A stretch of 64,000 bases of DNA, from assembly GCF_002257665.1 (NCBI RefSeq), contig NZ_MQWB01000001.1:793896-857895 (forward strand), written 5' to 3'. Positions 42,782 through 51,803 of the stretch are shown one piece after another. The notes under the pieces were generated by a model. The model did not search any database. It was not told the origin of the DNA and saw nothing but the letters and a program-made list of their open reading frames with translations. Origin of the DNA: Rubricoccus marinus. GTDB lineage: Bacteria; Bacteroidota; Rhodothermia; Rhodothermales; Rubricoccaceae. A program made the translations under genes and the position numbers. Numbering within the stretch: position 1 is the stretch's first letter; each line of letters starts with the position of its first letter.

Positions 42782-43156
42782 GTGCCCCGTGCTGCCGCTC
42801 CCAATCCTGCGCCAGAGGCCCGCGACGATTTCTACGCGCGGGTGTGGGCCGTTGTCGGGCGCATTCCGGCGGGCCGCGTGACCACCTACGGGCACGTCGC
42901 GCGGTACCTAGACGCACCACGGGCATCGCGCGCCGTCGGGTGGGCGCTCAAGGCCGTCGCGGCCTCGGAGCGGAGCCTCTTGGAGATCCCATGCCACCGC
43001 GTCGTCAACCGAGTCGGCGCGCTCTCCGGCCGGCTCCACTTCCCCACGCCGTCCGCGATGGAGGAGCGGCTTCTGGCGGAAGGCGTCGCGTTCACGCCAG
43101 AGGCGCGGGTGGACCTGGAGGCCCACTTGTGGGACCCGCAGCACCCCCACCGTTGA
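42782..43156 (+). CDS. MGMT-family DNA alkyltransferase-like protein
   Basis: A single C-terminal-type MGMT domain of 124 residues: DDFYARVWAVVGRIPAGRVTTYGHVARYL and the active-site EIPCHRVVNRVGALSG. It keeps the reactive Cys in PCHRV, whereas alkyltransferase-like proteins have Trp there; lacking the N-terminal Ada-like half, it may be either a minimal repair enzyme or a damage-recognition protein. GTG start at 42782. It is divergent from murB; the 95-base gap carries decamer-like copies. Confidence 0.9.
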   Translation: MPRAAAPNPAPEARDDFYARVWAVVGRIPAGRVTTYGHVARYLDAPRASRAVGWALKAVAASERSLLEIPCHRVVNRVGALSGRLHFPTPSAMEERLLAEGVAFTPEARVDLEAHLWDPQHPHR

Positions 43157-43385
43157 CCTTCGCTTGGCGACCGCTCGCCAGAGGCCGCGTTGCGCTCGCC
43201 GTGCGAGGCGGACCGTTCAGGCTCTGAAACGGCTGTCAGGATGCGCAGTCTGACCGTTGGCGGGCCGAGAGTGGCTGAGCGGCTAGAGGGTGTGTTACCA
43301 TTAGGAGACTTCACAGACAGTCCCTACCCCGAGGCTTCTCGGTGCTGCCTGTGAGTTCGATTTCCCTACCACCGCATCGGTACCC

Positions 43386-46300
43386 ATGCGAATCTCTATA
43401 CCCTCACGGGCGTGGTCATCCCTGACGAAGTCCCTTGGGCTCTTTGGGATCCTCCTCGCCTGTCTCGCGGCGAATCCCGCGCACGCACAGCAGACCGGGC
43501 TCATCTCCGGTCAGATCCTCGACGCCGAGTCCGGCGACCCCGTCATCGGCGCAACCGTCCGCATCGCAGCGCTCAACCGCGGCGCTGCGGCGGACGTTGA
43601 TGGCAACTATTCCTTTGCTGTCCCAGCAGGTGCTTACGACCTCGTTGCGAGCTCCGTCGGGTACGTCACCATCGAGCGCCGCGTGACGGTTGCCGCAGGG
43701 CAGACGGTTACGCTGAACCTCGCGCTCCAACCAGACCTGGACCTGCTGGACGAGATCGTCGTGACCGGAGCTCTCTCCGAGCGCTCGATCGGACGCTCGG
43801 AGGTTGCCGTGTCCCGCGTGGACGTGGAGGCCCTTACGGAGCAGAACGAGTACCAAGACGTCTCGCAGCTCTTGAACGGCAAGGTGGCCGGTGTCAACGT
43901 GCAGCCCTCCTCGGGCAACGTCGGCGGTGGTATCCGCTTCAACGTCCGCTCCGGTGGTGGTCTCAACGGTAGCGGCCAGCCGCTCATCTTCGTGGACGGC
44001 GTCCGCATCGATGACTCGCAGGTCACCGGCTTCGGCGTGGGCGGTCAGGGCACGAGCGCCCTTGCCGACATCAACCCCAACGACATCGAGTCCATCGACG
44101 TGTTGAAGGGTCCGGCGGCTGCAGCGCTGTACGGAACCGATGCCTCGAACGGCGTGGTCATCATCACCACGAAGTCCGGCAAGATCGCGGGCTCCGGTGC
44201 GGCTCCGTTCAACATCACGCTCCGCTCCACCGTTGGCGAGAACAGCCAGCAGACGGAGTACACCGCTGACAACGCCTTCCAGACCTTCGAGGACGCAAAC
44301 CGCATCTTCCAGGACGGCGCGATCTACGAGAACGGCGTCAGCATCTCCGGTGGCTCCCAGACGGTCCGCTACTTCGGCCAGTACAACCGCCGCGACGAAG
44401 AGGGCATCGTGCCCAACAACATCTTCGACCGCACCTCGCTCCGCGCCAACTTCGACGCGTTCCCCTCTGACAAGCTTCAGCTGGGCGTCAACTTTGGCTT
44501 TACGCAGAGCGCCACGAGCCGTCCGCAGAACGACAACAACGTGATCGGCTTCCTTGGCAACACGCTGTTGCGCCCGGCCTCGTACCTCTTCACGGACTCC
44601 ATCGCGGTCAACGCGGCGGAGAACACCCAGCGCAGCAACCGCTTCCTCGGTTCCGTTGAGGCGTCGTACTCCCCGTTCAAGGCGCTCACCTTCCGCGGCA
44701 ACGTCGGCCTCGATGCGTCGGACCTCCGCCAGGACGACTCCGCGCCTCCGGGGCTCGCTTACCCGGGCGTGGGTACGCGCGGCTCCCGTGGCATCTACAA
44801 CCGCGAGCGGGATCAGGTCTCGTTCGCCGCAAGCGGCCGCTACCAGTTCAACGCCACGGAAGAGCTGAACCTTCAGACTTCGATTGGCTTGCAGGGCTAT
44901 GACGCACGCACGCGCTCGTTCAACCTGCAGAACTTTACCTTCGCGACGGACCTGATCACCGACATCGGGACGGGTACGGAGTACCAGGCCTCTGGCGAGT
45001 TCCAGTCCGGCGAGCGTCAGCTCGGCCTCCTCGCAGACCAGTCCATCTCCTACGGCAACCTGTTCAACGGCTCCTTCGGGTTCCGTCAGGACTACGCCAC
45101 CGCGATCGGTGGAGAGACGCCCAGCATCTTCTACCCGTTCGCTCGTGGCGCCGTCCGCCTCGACGCTCTCGATGCTACGCCTAGCTTCTTCAGCCTCCTG
45201 AAGCTCCGCGCGGCGTACGGCCAGAGCGGTCAGCTTCCGGGCACGCTCAACGCGCAGCGCCTCCTCTACGGTGCCGCCGTCGGTGGCTTCGGCTCTGGAG
45301 CCGTTCCTGCCGTTATCGGCAACCCGGACATCAAGCCGGAGCGCGTGAGCGAGTTCGAAACGGGTCTCGACCTCGAACTCGGCAACCGCCTGACGGCAGA
45401 GTTCACGTACTACATCCAGCGCGTTACCGACTCAATCGTGGGTGTGAACCAGGCGCCGTCTACGGGCCAGGTCGCATCGCTCGTGCCGCTCAACGTGGGA
45501 CGCGTCGACGGGCAGGGCATCGAGTTGGGCCTCCGCGGCACCGTCCTCGATATGGCCGCAGCGTCGCTCGAACTCGGCGCGGTCCTGAGCTACCAGACCA
45601 ACGAGGTCAAGGAGCTTGGCATCAACCCGTTCACGCTCAACCCGAACGCCCCGCTGTACGACGGCTTCGACGTCAACGTGATTCGTCCGGGCACGTGCGC
45701 GTACCAGACGGATGTCCCCGACGATTACAGCCCGCGTCAGACCGCGGAAGACTGCCCGACGTTCATCACGGACGGCTTGCCGCGCTCCGGATTCTACACG
45801 ACGCCCGTCAACGGCGCTCTGTTCAACGACGCCGGCGCCTACATCGGCGTCGACGCAGGCATCAACGAGGACAACGTCGACCTCTACATGGATCGCCTGG
45901 AGTCCGGCGAGTGCGAGTACAACCCGACCAGCGGTGACTCTCGCTGCTTCTACGGCACGCCGTACCCCGAGTACAACGGCTCGTTCACGGCGAACATCTC
46001 GCTGTTCCGGGACTTCCGCGTCTACGCCCTCTTCGACTGGGCTGTGGGCCTCAAGGTGCTGAACAACACGCGCAACTTCCAGCTTGCCTTCGGCAACGAC
46101 CGTGAGCGCGCGGAGCTCGCCGACCAGCTCGGCATCGGCTCCACCGATGACTTCCCGAACCTGACGCCAGGTACGCAGGAGTACACCGACGCCGCGAACG
46201 CATACGCTCGCACCAGCCGGAACTTCGACGCCAACCTGATCGAGGACGCGGACTACATCAAGTTCCGCGAGCTCAGCATCAGCTACGACCTCGCAGGCCT

Positions 46301-46499
46301 CTTGCGCCGCGTGCCGCAGTCCCCCGTTCGGACCGCGCAGTTCACGATTGCTGGCCGCAACCTGTTCACCTCAACGCCCTACAGCGGTGTGGACCCCGAG
46401 GTCAACTTCGCCGGCGCACGTAGCCTCTCGCAGGGCCAGGACTTCCTGACGCTGCAGAACCCCCGTGTGATCTACGCCACGCTCACGGTTGGCATCTGA
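43386..46499 (+). CDS. SusC/RagA-family TonB-linked outer-membrane protein
   Basis: Signal peptide (~1-34, ending NPAHAQ), CarboxypepD_reg domain at ~38-120 (ISGQILDAESGDPVIGATV), plug with the SusC hallmark SGGGLNGSGQPLIFVDGVRI and LKGPAAAALYGTDASNGVVIITTKSG, then a ~750-residue barrel ending NPRVIYATLTVGI. With the SusD-like lipoprotein it should form a pedal-bin importer for a glycan or peptide. Codon use differs from its neighbours (more GGT, CGT and TCC, hardly any AGA/AGG), and the 3.1-kb gene has one exact decamer (~44988). Strong codon bias suggests high expression. No glycosidase or regulator gene sits nearby to name the substrate. Confidence 0.96.
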   Translation: MRISIPSRAWSSLTKSLGLFGILLACLAANPAHAQQTGLISGQILDAESGDPVIGATVRIAALNRGAAADVDGNYSFAVPAGAYDLVASSVGYVTIERRVTVAAGQTVTLNLALQPDLDLLDEIVVTGALSERSIGRSEVAVSRVDVEALTEQNEYQDVSQLLNGKVAGVNVQPSSGNVGGGIRFNVRSGGGLNGSGQPLIFVDGVRIDDSQVTGFGVGGQGTSALADINPNDIESIDVLKGPAAAALYGTDASNGVVIITTKSGKIAGSGAAPFNITLRSTVGENSQQTEYTADNAFQTFEDANRIFQDGAIYENGVSISGGSQTVRYFGQYNRRDEEGIVPNNIFDRTSLRANFDAFPSDKLQLGVNFGFTQSATSRPQNDNNVIGFLGNTLLRPASYLFTDSIAVNAAENTQRSNRFLGSVEASYSPFKALTFRGNVGLDASDLRQDDSAPPGLAYPGVGTRGSRGIYNRERDQVSFAASGRYQFNATEELNLQTSIGLQGYDARTRSFNLQNFTFATDLITDIGTGTEYQASGEFQSGERQLGLLADQSISYGNLFNGSFGFRQDYATAIGGETPSIFYPFARGAVRLDALDATPSFFSLLKLRAAYGQSGQLPGTLNAQRLLYGAAVGGFGSGAVPAVIGNPDIKPERVSEFETGLDLELGNRLTAEFTYYIQRVTDSIVGVNQAPSTGQVASLVPLNVGRVDGQGIELGLRGTVLDMAAASLELGAVLSYQTNEVKELGINPFTLNPNAPLYDGFDVNVIRPGTCAYQTDVPDDYSPRQTAEDCPTFITDGLPRSGFYTTPVNGALFNDAGAYIGVDAGINEDNVDLYMDRLESGECEYNPTSGDSRCFYGTPYPEYNGSFTANISLFRDFRVYALFDWAVGLKVLNNTRNFQLAFGNDRERAELADQLGIGSTDDFPNLTPGTQEYTDAANAYARTSRNFDANLIEDADYIKFRELSISYDLAGLLRRVPQSPVRTAQFTIAGRNLFTSTPYSGVDPEVNFAGARSLSQGQDFLTLQNPRVIYATLTVGI

Positions 46500-46508
46500 T
46501 GCCCTCCC

Positions 46509-46542
46509 TCGGCCCGCAGCACGAGGCTGTGTTGCGGGCCGA
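46509..46542 (+). promoter_or_regulatory. Intercistronic stem-loop between susC and susD
   Basis: TCGGCCCGCA and TGCGGGCCGA form a perfect 10-bp stem with a 14-base loop, nine bases after the susC stop. No T-tract follows, so it is more likely a stability or partial-attenuation element setting the SusC:SusD ratio than a full terminator. Confidence 0.6.
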
Positions 46543-46577
46543 CTCCGTGACTTCGCGTGACCAGATCCCAAACTTCC

Positions 46578-47756
46578 ATGTATAAGAACATCCTTCTTGC
46601 CGCTCTGATTACAGGAGCCGGCTCTCTCACAGCCTGCGACTCGTTTGTCAACGACGTCAACGGCCCGGTGGACTTGGTGCCATCGGATTCTCTCGACAAC
46701 CCCGCCAACCTGGATTTCGTCATCACGGGGGTCCAGCAGCGATTTGCAACGACGCACGGAACTGCGGTCCTTCTCGCCGACGGCCTGAGCGACGCGTACC
46801 TGTTCGCAGACGGAACGACCGGCGCGACCTTCCCGACCTACATCGAGATCGATGACGGGGAGATCACGTTGGACAACAACTCCGTTGACGGCCTCTACAC
46901 CAACGTCAACGAGCTCCGCTTCCTCGCGGACGACCTCCTTGCCCGCGTTACGGATCGGGTGGAGTTCCGCGATGGAGACGAGGATCTGCGCGACCGTGCG
47001 TTCTTTACCGCGTACTTCTACGGAGGCGTGGCGCGGTACTACCTCGCGACGTACTTCGGTCTCGAAGAGCGTCTTGGAGGCGGCACCATCGATGCCGGTC
47101 CGTTCATCCCCTCGGCCGAGCTGTACGCTCAGGCAATCGAGCGGATGACCTCCGCGCTCGACTACGTCGACGCGGGCTCTCGCGAGGCGAAGATCGTGAA
47201 CTCGTCGATCGCACGTGTGCACCTGTACAATGGCAACCTCGACGCCGCGGCTACCTTCGCGGCAAACGGGCTGGCACCGGGTGACGCTCCGTTCGTGGCG
47301 CAGTACAACGCGCAGTCCAACAACCCCGTCTGGATCGGCGCTGGCCGTGGTCGTACGCAGTTCGCTGCAGACGCGCGCTTCGGCGATGATGGCGATGACC
47401 TCACGCCAACGGAGCCGTACGAGCTGGACTTCATCCGCCAGGCGGTCTACCTCCTCGACTCGGATCCCATTCCGTTCATCTCCGCAGAGGAGACGAGCCT
47501 GATCCGTGCCGAGGCCGCTCTCGACGACGGTGACGATGACGGCGCTCTCGCCTTTATCAACGAGGCCCGTGGCGACCGCGATGATCTCGACTCCGTAGAT
47601 CTGGACGTCCTCATCGAGCAGCGCGATCAGATCCTGTTCACCCAGGGCGCTCGCCTCGTGGACCAGCGTCGGTTCGACCGCTGGCACCTGGGACCGAACA
47701 CCTGGCAGTACCTGCCGATCACGCAGACGGAACGGAACTCCAACCCGAACCTGTAA
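46578..47756 (+). CDS. SusD/RagB-family lipoprotein
   Basis: Lipoprotein signal MYKNILLAALITGAGSLTAC (lipobox LTAC); the ATG at 46578 is chosen for this. The body is helical with TPR-like pairs and the family endings SAEETSLIRAEAAL, ALAFINEARGDR, LIEQRDQILFTQGARLVDQRRF and WHLGPNTWQYLPITQTERNSNPN. At 392 residues it is shorter than classical SusD (about 500), like the smaller SusD-like proteins of Rhodothermota. It forms the surface lid of the SusC importer. I find no decamer in the gene. Confidence 0.93.
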   Translation: MYKNILLAALITGAGSLTACDSFVNDVNGPVDLVPSDSLDNPANLDFVITGVQQRFATTHGTAVLLADGLSDAYLFADGTTGATFPTYIEIDDGEITLDNNSVDGLYTNVNELRFLADDLLARVTDRVEFRDGDEDLRDRAFFTAYFYGGVARYYLATYFGLEERLGGGTIDAGPFIPSAELYAQAIERMTSALDYVDAGSREAKIVNSSIARVHLYNGNLDAAATFAANGLAPGDAPFVAQYNAQSNNPVWIGAGRGRTQFAADARFGDDGDDLTPTEPYELDFIRQAVYLLDSDPIPFISAEETSLIRAEAALDDGDDDGALAFINEARGDRDDLDSVDLDVLIEQRDQILFTQGARLVDQRRFDRWHLGPNTWQYLPITQTERNSNPNL

Positions 47757-47777
47757 GCGAGATCCCGATGGACAAGT

Positions 47778-47812
47778 AGAAGCCCGGAGTGCTCTCAGCG
47801 CTCCGGGCTTCT
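47778..47812 (+). terminator. Terminator hairpin after susD
   Basis: AGAAGCCCGGAG and CTCCGGGCTTCT form a perfect 12-bp stem with an 11-base loop; only CGTATG follows, so the T-tract is weak. It is the clearest non-decamer hairpin at a convergent junction in the window and closes the susCD operon. Confidence 0.75.
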
Positions 47813-47867
47813 CGTATGCGGTGACGACGGTGAAGCGCTGACCCGGATAGGCTGCTCCGCGCTACGG

Positions 47868-48596
47868 CTACCGTGCCCGCGTCCAAACGAGAATGGCGCC
47901 GCACTGCGTTTGGTTGATGTCAGCCGAGAACTCAGCAGGGACTTCAGCGGGGCCTTTGTAGATCTCGACAGCGAGCACGCCGTCCAGCGGGACCGTGTCC
48001 AGTTGCATCGCGAGGCCTCTGGCGGCGACGCCGTCGAAAAAGACGGCGGGGGAGCAGTCTCGGCGGCGGGTAGAGGTGATGCGGGTCTGGCCGAACTGGG
48101 ACTCGATGCGCAAACCGGTCACCCCTCGGAATATGTCGGAGAAGCGGATGGCGCCCGCTTCTTCGAGTTCCTCGATCGTCTTGAAGGTGCCGCTGCGCGT
48201 ATCGCGGCGTTCGTAGAAGCCAGAGCGTTGGAGGCGCGCGGCGTTGAACTTGTCGGCCTCCACGTTGATGGCGTCCAGCGCCACGGCCTCTGGCGGCAGC
48301 AGGAACGTGACCCGGGAAGAGCGAGAAAGTACGAGGGTGGTGTCCGTCGCCGTGTAGCCAAGAAAGGCCGCAGCGATCTCCTGCTCCCCGGGTGCGAGGT
48401 CGCTGAAAAGGGCCCGCCCGTCGACGTTCGTCGTCCTCAGCTCGTTGCCGACGGCAACGTTAGCCCCTGCCAGAGGCGCTTGGGTGTCGGCATCGCGGAC
48501 AACGATGAGGAGGCGAAGCGCGGGTGTCGTCGGCTCCTGAGCCGCGAGATCGGCCGGAAGCAGGGAAAACGCGCAGAGAGCGAGGAGGAAACGCAT
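47868..48596 (-). CDS. Carboxypeptidase-like regulatory plus TonB-plug-only protein
   Basis: Signal peptide (MRFLLALCAFSLLPADLAAQ), CarboxypepD_reg domain (RLLIVVRDADTQAPLAGANVAVG ... AAFLGYTATDTTLVL) and a plug-like end (IEELEEAGAIRFSDIFRGVTGLRI, CSPAVFFDGVA, VEIYKGPAEVPAEF). The 242-residue protein stops after the plug (CGAILVWTRAR) with no beta-barrel. Similar barrel-less proteins are known in Gemmatimonadota and Rhodothermota with unknown roles; it is complete rather than obviously truncated. It may act in the periplasm on TonB systems. It is convergent with susD. Confidence 0.83.
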   Translation of the reverse strand: MRFLLALCAFSLLPADLAAQEPTTPALRLLIVVRDADTQAPLAGANVAVGNELRTTNVDGRALFSDLAPGEQEIAAAFLGYTATDTTLVLSRSSRVTFLLPPEAVALDAINVEADKFNAARLQRSGFYERRDTRSGTFKTIEELEEAGAIRFSDIFRGVTGLRIESQFGQTRITSTRRRDCSPAVFFDGVAARGLAMQLDTVPLDGVLAVEIYKGPAEVPAEFSADINQTQCGAILVWTRAR

Positions 48597-48664
48597 AGCA
48601 GGACGTGAAGCTCAGCTACCAAAGAACGGGTACGGCTCCTCTGGCGCAAGTCCCGCCGGAATCC

Positions 48665-49969
48665 CTACGCGCCGTCCATGCTGACAGTCCCTTTGCCGGC
48701 CACGGCATCCAGCGCGTCCCAGAAGCCGGGAAAGGAGACCGATGCCGCCTCAGCGCCATGGATCGTCGTCGCGCCAGAGGCCGAGAGGGCCGCGATGGCC
48801 GCGGCCATCGCGATGCGGTGGTCGCCTCTGGCGTGGACCTCGGCGCCGCGCAACGGGGTGCCGCCCTGAATCACGAGACCGTCTGACCGCTCCTCGATGG
48901 TGGCGCCCATCGCGCGGAGAAACTCGGCGGTGACGGCGATGCGGTCGGTTTCCTTGACGCGGAGCTCGGCCGCGTCGCGGATCACGGTTTGGCCGCTGGC
49001 GTGGGCCGCGGTGACGGCCAGGACCGGGATCTCATCGATCAGGTTGGGGATGATCGCGCCGCCGATCTCGACGCCGACGAGACCGCCAGAGGCCTCGACG
49101 CGGAGGTTCGCCAGAGGCTCGCCGGCGTAGTCGCGCTCGTGCATCGTGGTGATCTTCGCGCCCATCGCGCCGAGAACGTCGATCAGCGCCGTGCGGCTGG
49201 GGTTCAGGCCTACGCCGGACATCTCGATCACGCCGTCCTCGGCAAGAGCCCCCGCGACGAGGAAAAAGGACGCCGCGGAAACGTCTTTGGGCACGACGCG
49301 GAGCCGCGCTCGGATCTCGCGTCCGCCTTCGATGGAGACGTGCCGCTCGCCGTCGAAGTCGATGGCGTCCAGGCCGAGCATGCGCTCGGTGTGGTCGCGC
49401 GAAGGCTCGGTCTCGACCACCGTGGTCTCGCCTCTGGCGGAGAGCCCAGCGAGGAGGACGGCGCTTTTGACCTGAGCGCTCGCCACGGGCAGGCGATAGG
49501 TGATCGGCGTCAGCTCGCGACCACGGATCGTGATCGGCGCGTGGCCGTCGGTGAGCGAGATGTCGGCGCCCATCTCGCGCAGCGGGGCCGCGATGCGCTC
49601 CATCGGGCGGCCCGAGAGCGAGGCGTCGCCGGTGAGAACGCTCTCAAACGGGAGTCCGGCAAGGACGCCCGCCAGAAGCCGCATCGTCGTCCCGGAGTTG
49701 CCGCAGTCCAGCGGAGCCTCTGGCGTGCGGAGCCCGCCGGGTCCGCGGCCGGTGATAAACAGGCTGCCGTCGCGCTCCTCCATCTCCACGCCCAGTTGGC
49801 GCAAGCACGAAAGCGTGCTCTGCGGGTCCTCCGCCTCGGAGAAGCCGACGATCTCGCTCACGCCAGAGGCCAGCGCGGCGAAGATGGCCGCGCGGTGCGC
49901 GATGGACTTGTCGGGAGGGAGAACCGGCGAGCCGGCAAGAGCCGGGGCGGGGTGGACGGTAACGGTCAT
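48665..49969 (-). CDS. aroA: 3-phosphoshikimate 1-carboxyvinyltransferase (EPSP synthase)
   Basis: Sixth step of the shikimate pathway. LPPDKSIAHRAAIFAAL, LDCGNSGTTMRLLAG, GDASLSGRPMERI, RVKETDRI and GDHRIAMAAAIAAL are all present. The ATG at 49969 gives 434 residues, the normal length. It overlaps the stop of the upstream lipoprotein gene as ATGA, so translation is probably coupled to it, an odd pairing. The LDCGNSGTT motif with Gly after the Ser/Asn fits class I or II; I did not try to decide between them. Several decamers lie in frame (PEA, ASG, ARG forms). Confidence 0.96.
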   Translation of the reverse strand: MTVTVHPAPALAGSPVLPPDKSIAHRAAIFAALASGVSEIVGFSEAEDPQSTLSCLRQLGVEMEERDGSLFITGRGPGGLRTPEAPLDCGNSGTTMRLLAGVLAGLPFESVLTGDASLSGRPMERIAAPLREMGADISLTDGHAPITIRGRELTPITYRLPVASAQVKSAVLLAGLSARGETTVVETEPSRDHTERMLGLDAIDFDGERHVSIEGGREIRARLRVVPKDVSAASFFLVAGALAEDGVIEMSGVGLNPSRTALIDVLGAMGAKITTMHERDYAGEPLANLRVEASGGLVGVEIGGAIIPNLIDEIPVLAVTAAHASGQTVIRDAAELRVKETDRIAVTAEFLRAMGATIEERSDGLVIQGGTPLRGAEVHARGDHRIAMAAAIAALSASGATTIHGAEAASVSFPGFWDALDAVAGKGTVSMDGA

Positions 49970-50724
49970 TCTGCGGTGTACACGACAGGCCACGCCTCTG
50001 GCGGGGGGATGTCGTCGGGGATCGTGTCACCGCACGCGCGCTGGCGGACCTCGCTCAGCTCCATCTCGTCGCCAGAGGCGAGCGCGTAGGTGATAAAGTT
50101 GCCGCAATCGCCGATGCCTCTGGCGCGGCCAAAGGTGGTGACGACGCGGTCGGTGAGGCGGTCCCAGGACGGCGTGGAGAACGTGGTCTCGGAGGCGTCC
50201 ATCGGCTGCCCGTTTTCGTCCGTCGCGGGGGCACGGAGAAGCGTGGCGCGGTCGCCGCGGATGCGGACCAGGGCGTAGCTGCCCTGGTAGGCCCCGAAGT
50301 CGCAGGTCACCGCGACGACGGCCTCGGTCTCCGTGATCAGGCCGACATCGAGCGTGCCGCGCGCCCAGTGCGCGCCCTCCGTTGGCGTCGGCTCGTAGAC
50401 CGCGGCGCCGTTTTCGTCGATGTAGGTGTCGCACGCGCGCCTCCAGCCGACCGCTTCGTCGAGTTCGGCGGCAAGCGCTTGGGCCCGTAGCGTTTCGGCT
50501 TCGTCCGGCCCCGCGTCGTCGATCTCGTCGCCAGAGGCTTCGTCCAGCATCTCAGACCCCTCGGCGTCGAACCGGAGGCCTTTCGCCTCGGCGAGCCACG
50601 CCTGCGCGTCGAAGCCGGAGGCGGTCTCGCCAGAGGCCTCTGGCGCAGCGCCGGTGGTCTCGGGTGCGTCGGCGCACCCGGCGAGGAGCAGCCCGAAAAG
50701 GGCGAGGGGGAGGAGTCGGGCCAT
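49966..50724 (-). CDS. Lipoprotein with DUF1176-like domain
   Basis: The ATG at 50724 starts a lipoprotein signal MARLLPLALFGLLLAGC. An acidic, Ala-rich spacer partly made of decamers (APEASGETASG) leads to a domain with CDTYIDENGAAVYEP, VAVTCDFGAYQGSYALVRI and a C-terminal GRARGIGDCGNFITYAL ... WPVVYTAE, the pattern of DUF1176 proteins. The four cysteines of the mature domain could form two disulfides. Function unknown. Its stop overlaps the aroA start by four bases; the frame extends upstream of 50724 only as non-coding overlap with add. Confidence 0.82.
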   Translation of the reverse strand: MARLLPLALFGLLLAGCADAPETTGAAPEASGETASGFDAQAWLAEAKGLRFDAEGSEMLDEASGDEIDDAGPDEAETLRAQALAAELDEAVGWRRACDTYIDENGAAVYEPTPTEGAHWARGTLDVGLITETEAVVAVTCDFGAYQGSYALVRIRGDRATLLRAPATDENGQPMDASETTFSTPSWDRLTDRVVTTFGRARGIGDCGNFITYALASGDEMELSEVRQRACGDTIPDDIPPPEAWPVVYTAE

Positions 50725-50735
50725 ATCGCCAGAGG

Positions 50736-51773
50736 CTAGGCGTCGCCCGCGAGCTCGCGGGTGACCTGGGAGAGGAGGGACTGCTTCTCGGGCCACGGCA
50801 GGAACGCGTAGCGGAAGCCGTTGAGCGCGATCTCGCGCAGCGCGTCGGCGGGGATCCCGCAGCGCGTGTGCGCGAGCCACAGCTCGTCCGTGACCGTCGT
50901 GTGGGAGAAGAGGCGGTTGTCCGTGTTGATGGTAACGGGGACGCCCGCGCGGACGTATTCCGCGACCGGGTGCGCCTCGTAGCTGGCGACGACGTGCGTC
51001 TGCACGTTGCTCGTGGGGCAGACCTCCAGCGGGATCTGACGGTCCACGAAGTAGCGGAGCAACTCGGGGTCCTGGCCCAGCGTAACGCCGTGGCCGATGC
51101 GGTGCGCGCCGCATTTGAACAGCGCCTGCCGGATGCTGGCCGGGCCGAAGCTCTCACCGGCGTGGACCGTGATGTTGAGGAGCTCCTTGCGCGCGAGGTA
51201 AAACGCCGCGCCGTGCATCTCGGCGGGGTTGCCGCTCTCGCCGCCGGCGAGGTCGAAGCCCAGCACGCCGCGCTCGCGGTAGCTCGCGGCCAGTTCGGCT
51301 TGGGCGAGGCTCGCGCTCTCACGCCGGTCACGCAGCCCGCACACGATGAGGCCCGTTTTGATGCCGTGGTCGCGCTCGGCGTCGGCGAGGCCGGCCAGAA
51401 CGGCGTCGTTGACCTGCCACATGGTGAGGCCCTCGTCGGTGTGGAGAACGGGTCCGTAGCGGACCTCCATGTACCGGACGTTTTCCTTCGCGGCGTCCTC
51501 GGCCAACTCGTACGCGATGCGGTGGAGCGCGTCGCGCGTCTGCATCAACGGGATGGAGTAGCCGAACCACGCGAGGTACTCTTCCAGCGTGGCGCGGCGG
51601 TCGATCTTCTGCAGCTCGTCTGCCATGCCCTGCTCCGTATCGGCGGGCAGCAGGTCGGGTTTGCCCTGCTCTCTGGCGAGGTCCAGCATCGTAGAGAGCC
51701 GGAGCGAGCCGTCGAGGTGGCAGTGGAGTTCAGCCTTGGGCCAGGCGAGGATGTCGTCGCGAGTGAGAGCCAT
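50736..51773 (-). CDS. add: Adenosine deaminase
   Basis: Zinc-dependent deamination of adenosine to inosine in purine salvage. KAELHCHLDGSLR supplies two zinc histidines, followed by VTVHAGE-like NITVHAGESFG, HRIGHGVTL, LEVCPTSNVQT and VTINTDNRLFS, where the metal aspartate sits in TDN rather than TDDP, as in actinobacterial relatives. The ATG at 51773 (MALTRDDILAW) gives 345 residues; the frame continues far upstream without coding sense. It precedes the DUF1176 lipoprotein gene by 11 bases, so add, the lipoprotein gene and aroA may form one transcript. Only decamer-like near matches are seen in the gene. Confidence 0.95.
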   Translation of the reverse strand: MALTRDDILAWPKAELHCHLDGSLRLSTMLDLAREQGKPDLLPADTEQGMADELQKIDRRATLEEYLAWFGYSIPLMQTRDALHRIAYELAEDAAKENVRYMEVRYGPVLHTDEGLTMWQVNDAVLAGLADAERDHGIKTGLIVCGLRDRRESASLAQAELAASYRERGVLGFDLAGGESGNPAEMHGAAFYLARKELLNITVHAGESFGPASIRQALFKCGAHRIGHGVTLGQDPELLRYFVDRQIPLEVCPTSNVQTHVVASYEAHPVAEYVRAGVPVTINTDNRLFSHTTVTDELWLAHTRCGIPADALREIALNGFRYAFLPWPEKQSLLSQVTRELAGDA

Positions 51774-51803
51774 TGGGGGGCGTGGTGTCGTCCGCGAAGC
51801 TAC

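Noticed and set aside
43262..43360. A tRNA-Ser/Leu-like stretch (GAGTGGCTGAGCGG ... GTGAGTTCGATTTCCC) before susC
   Set aside because: It resembles a D-arm and a T-loop, but I could not pair an acceptor stem or find an anticodon arm between them. Probably part of the susC leader.
43157..43385. A riboswitch in the susC leader
   Set aside because: I looked for TPP, cobalamin and other common cores and saw none; only short unsupported hairpins.
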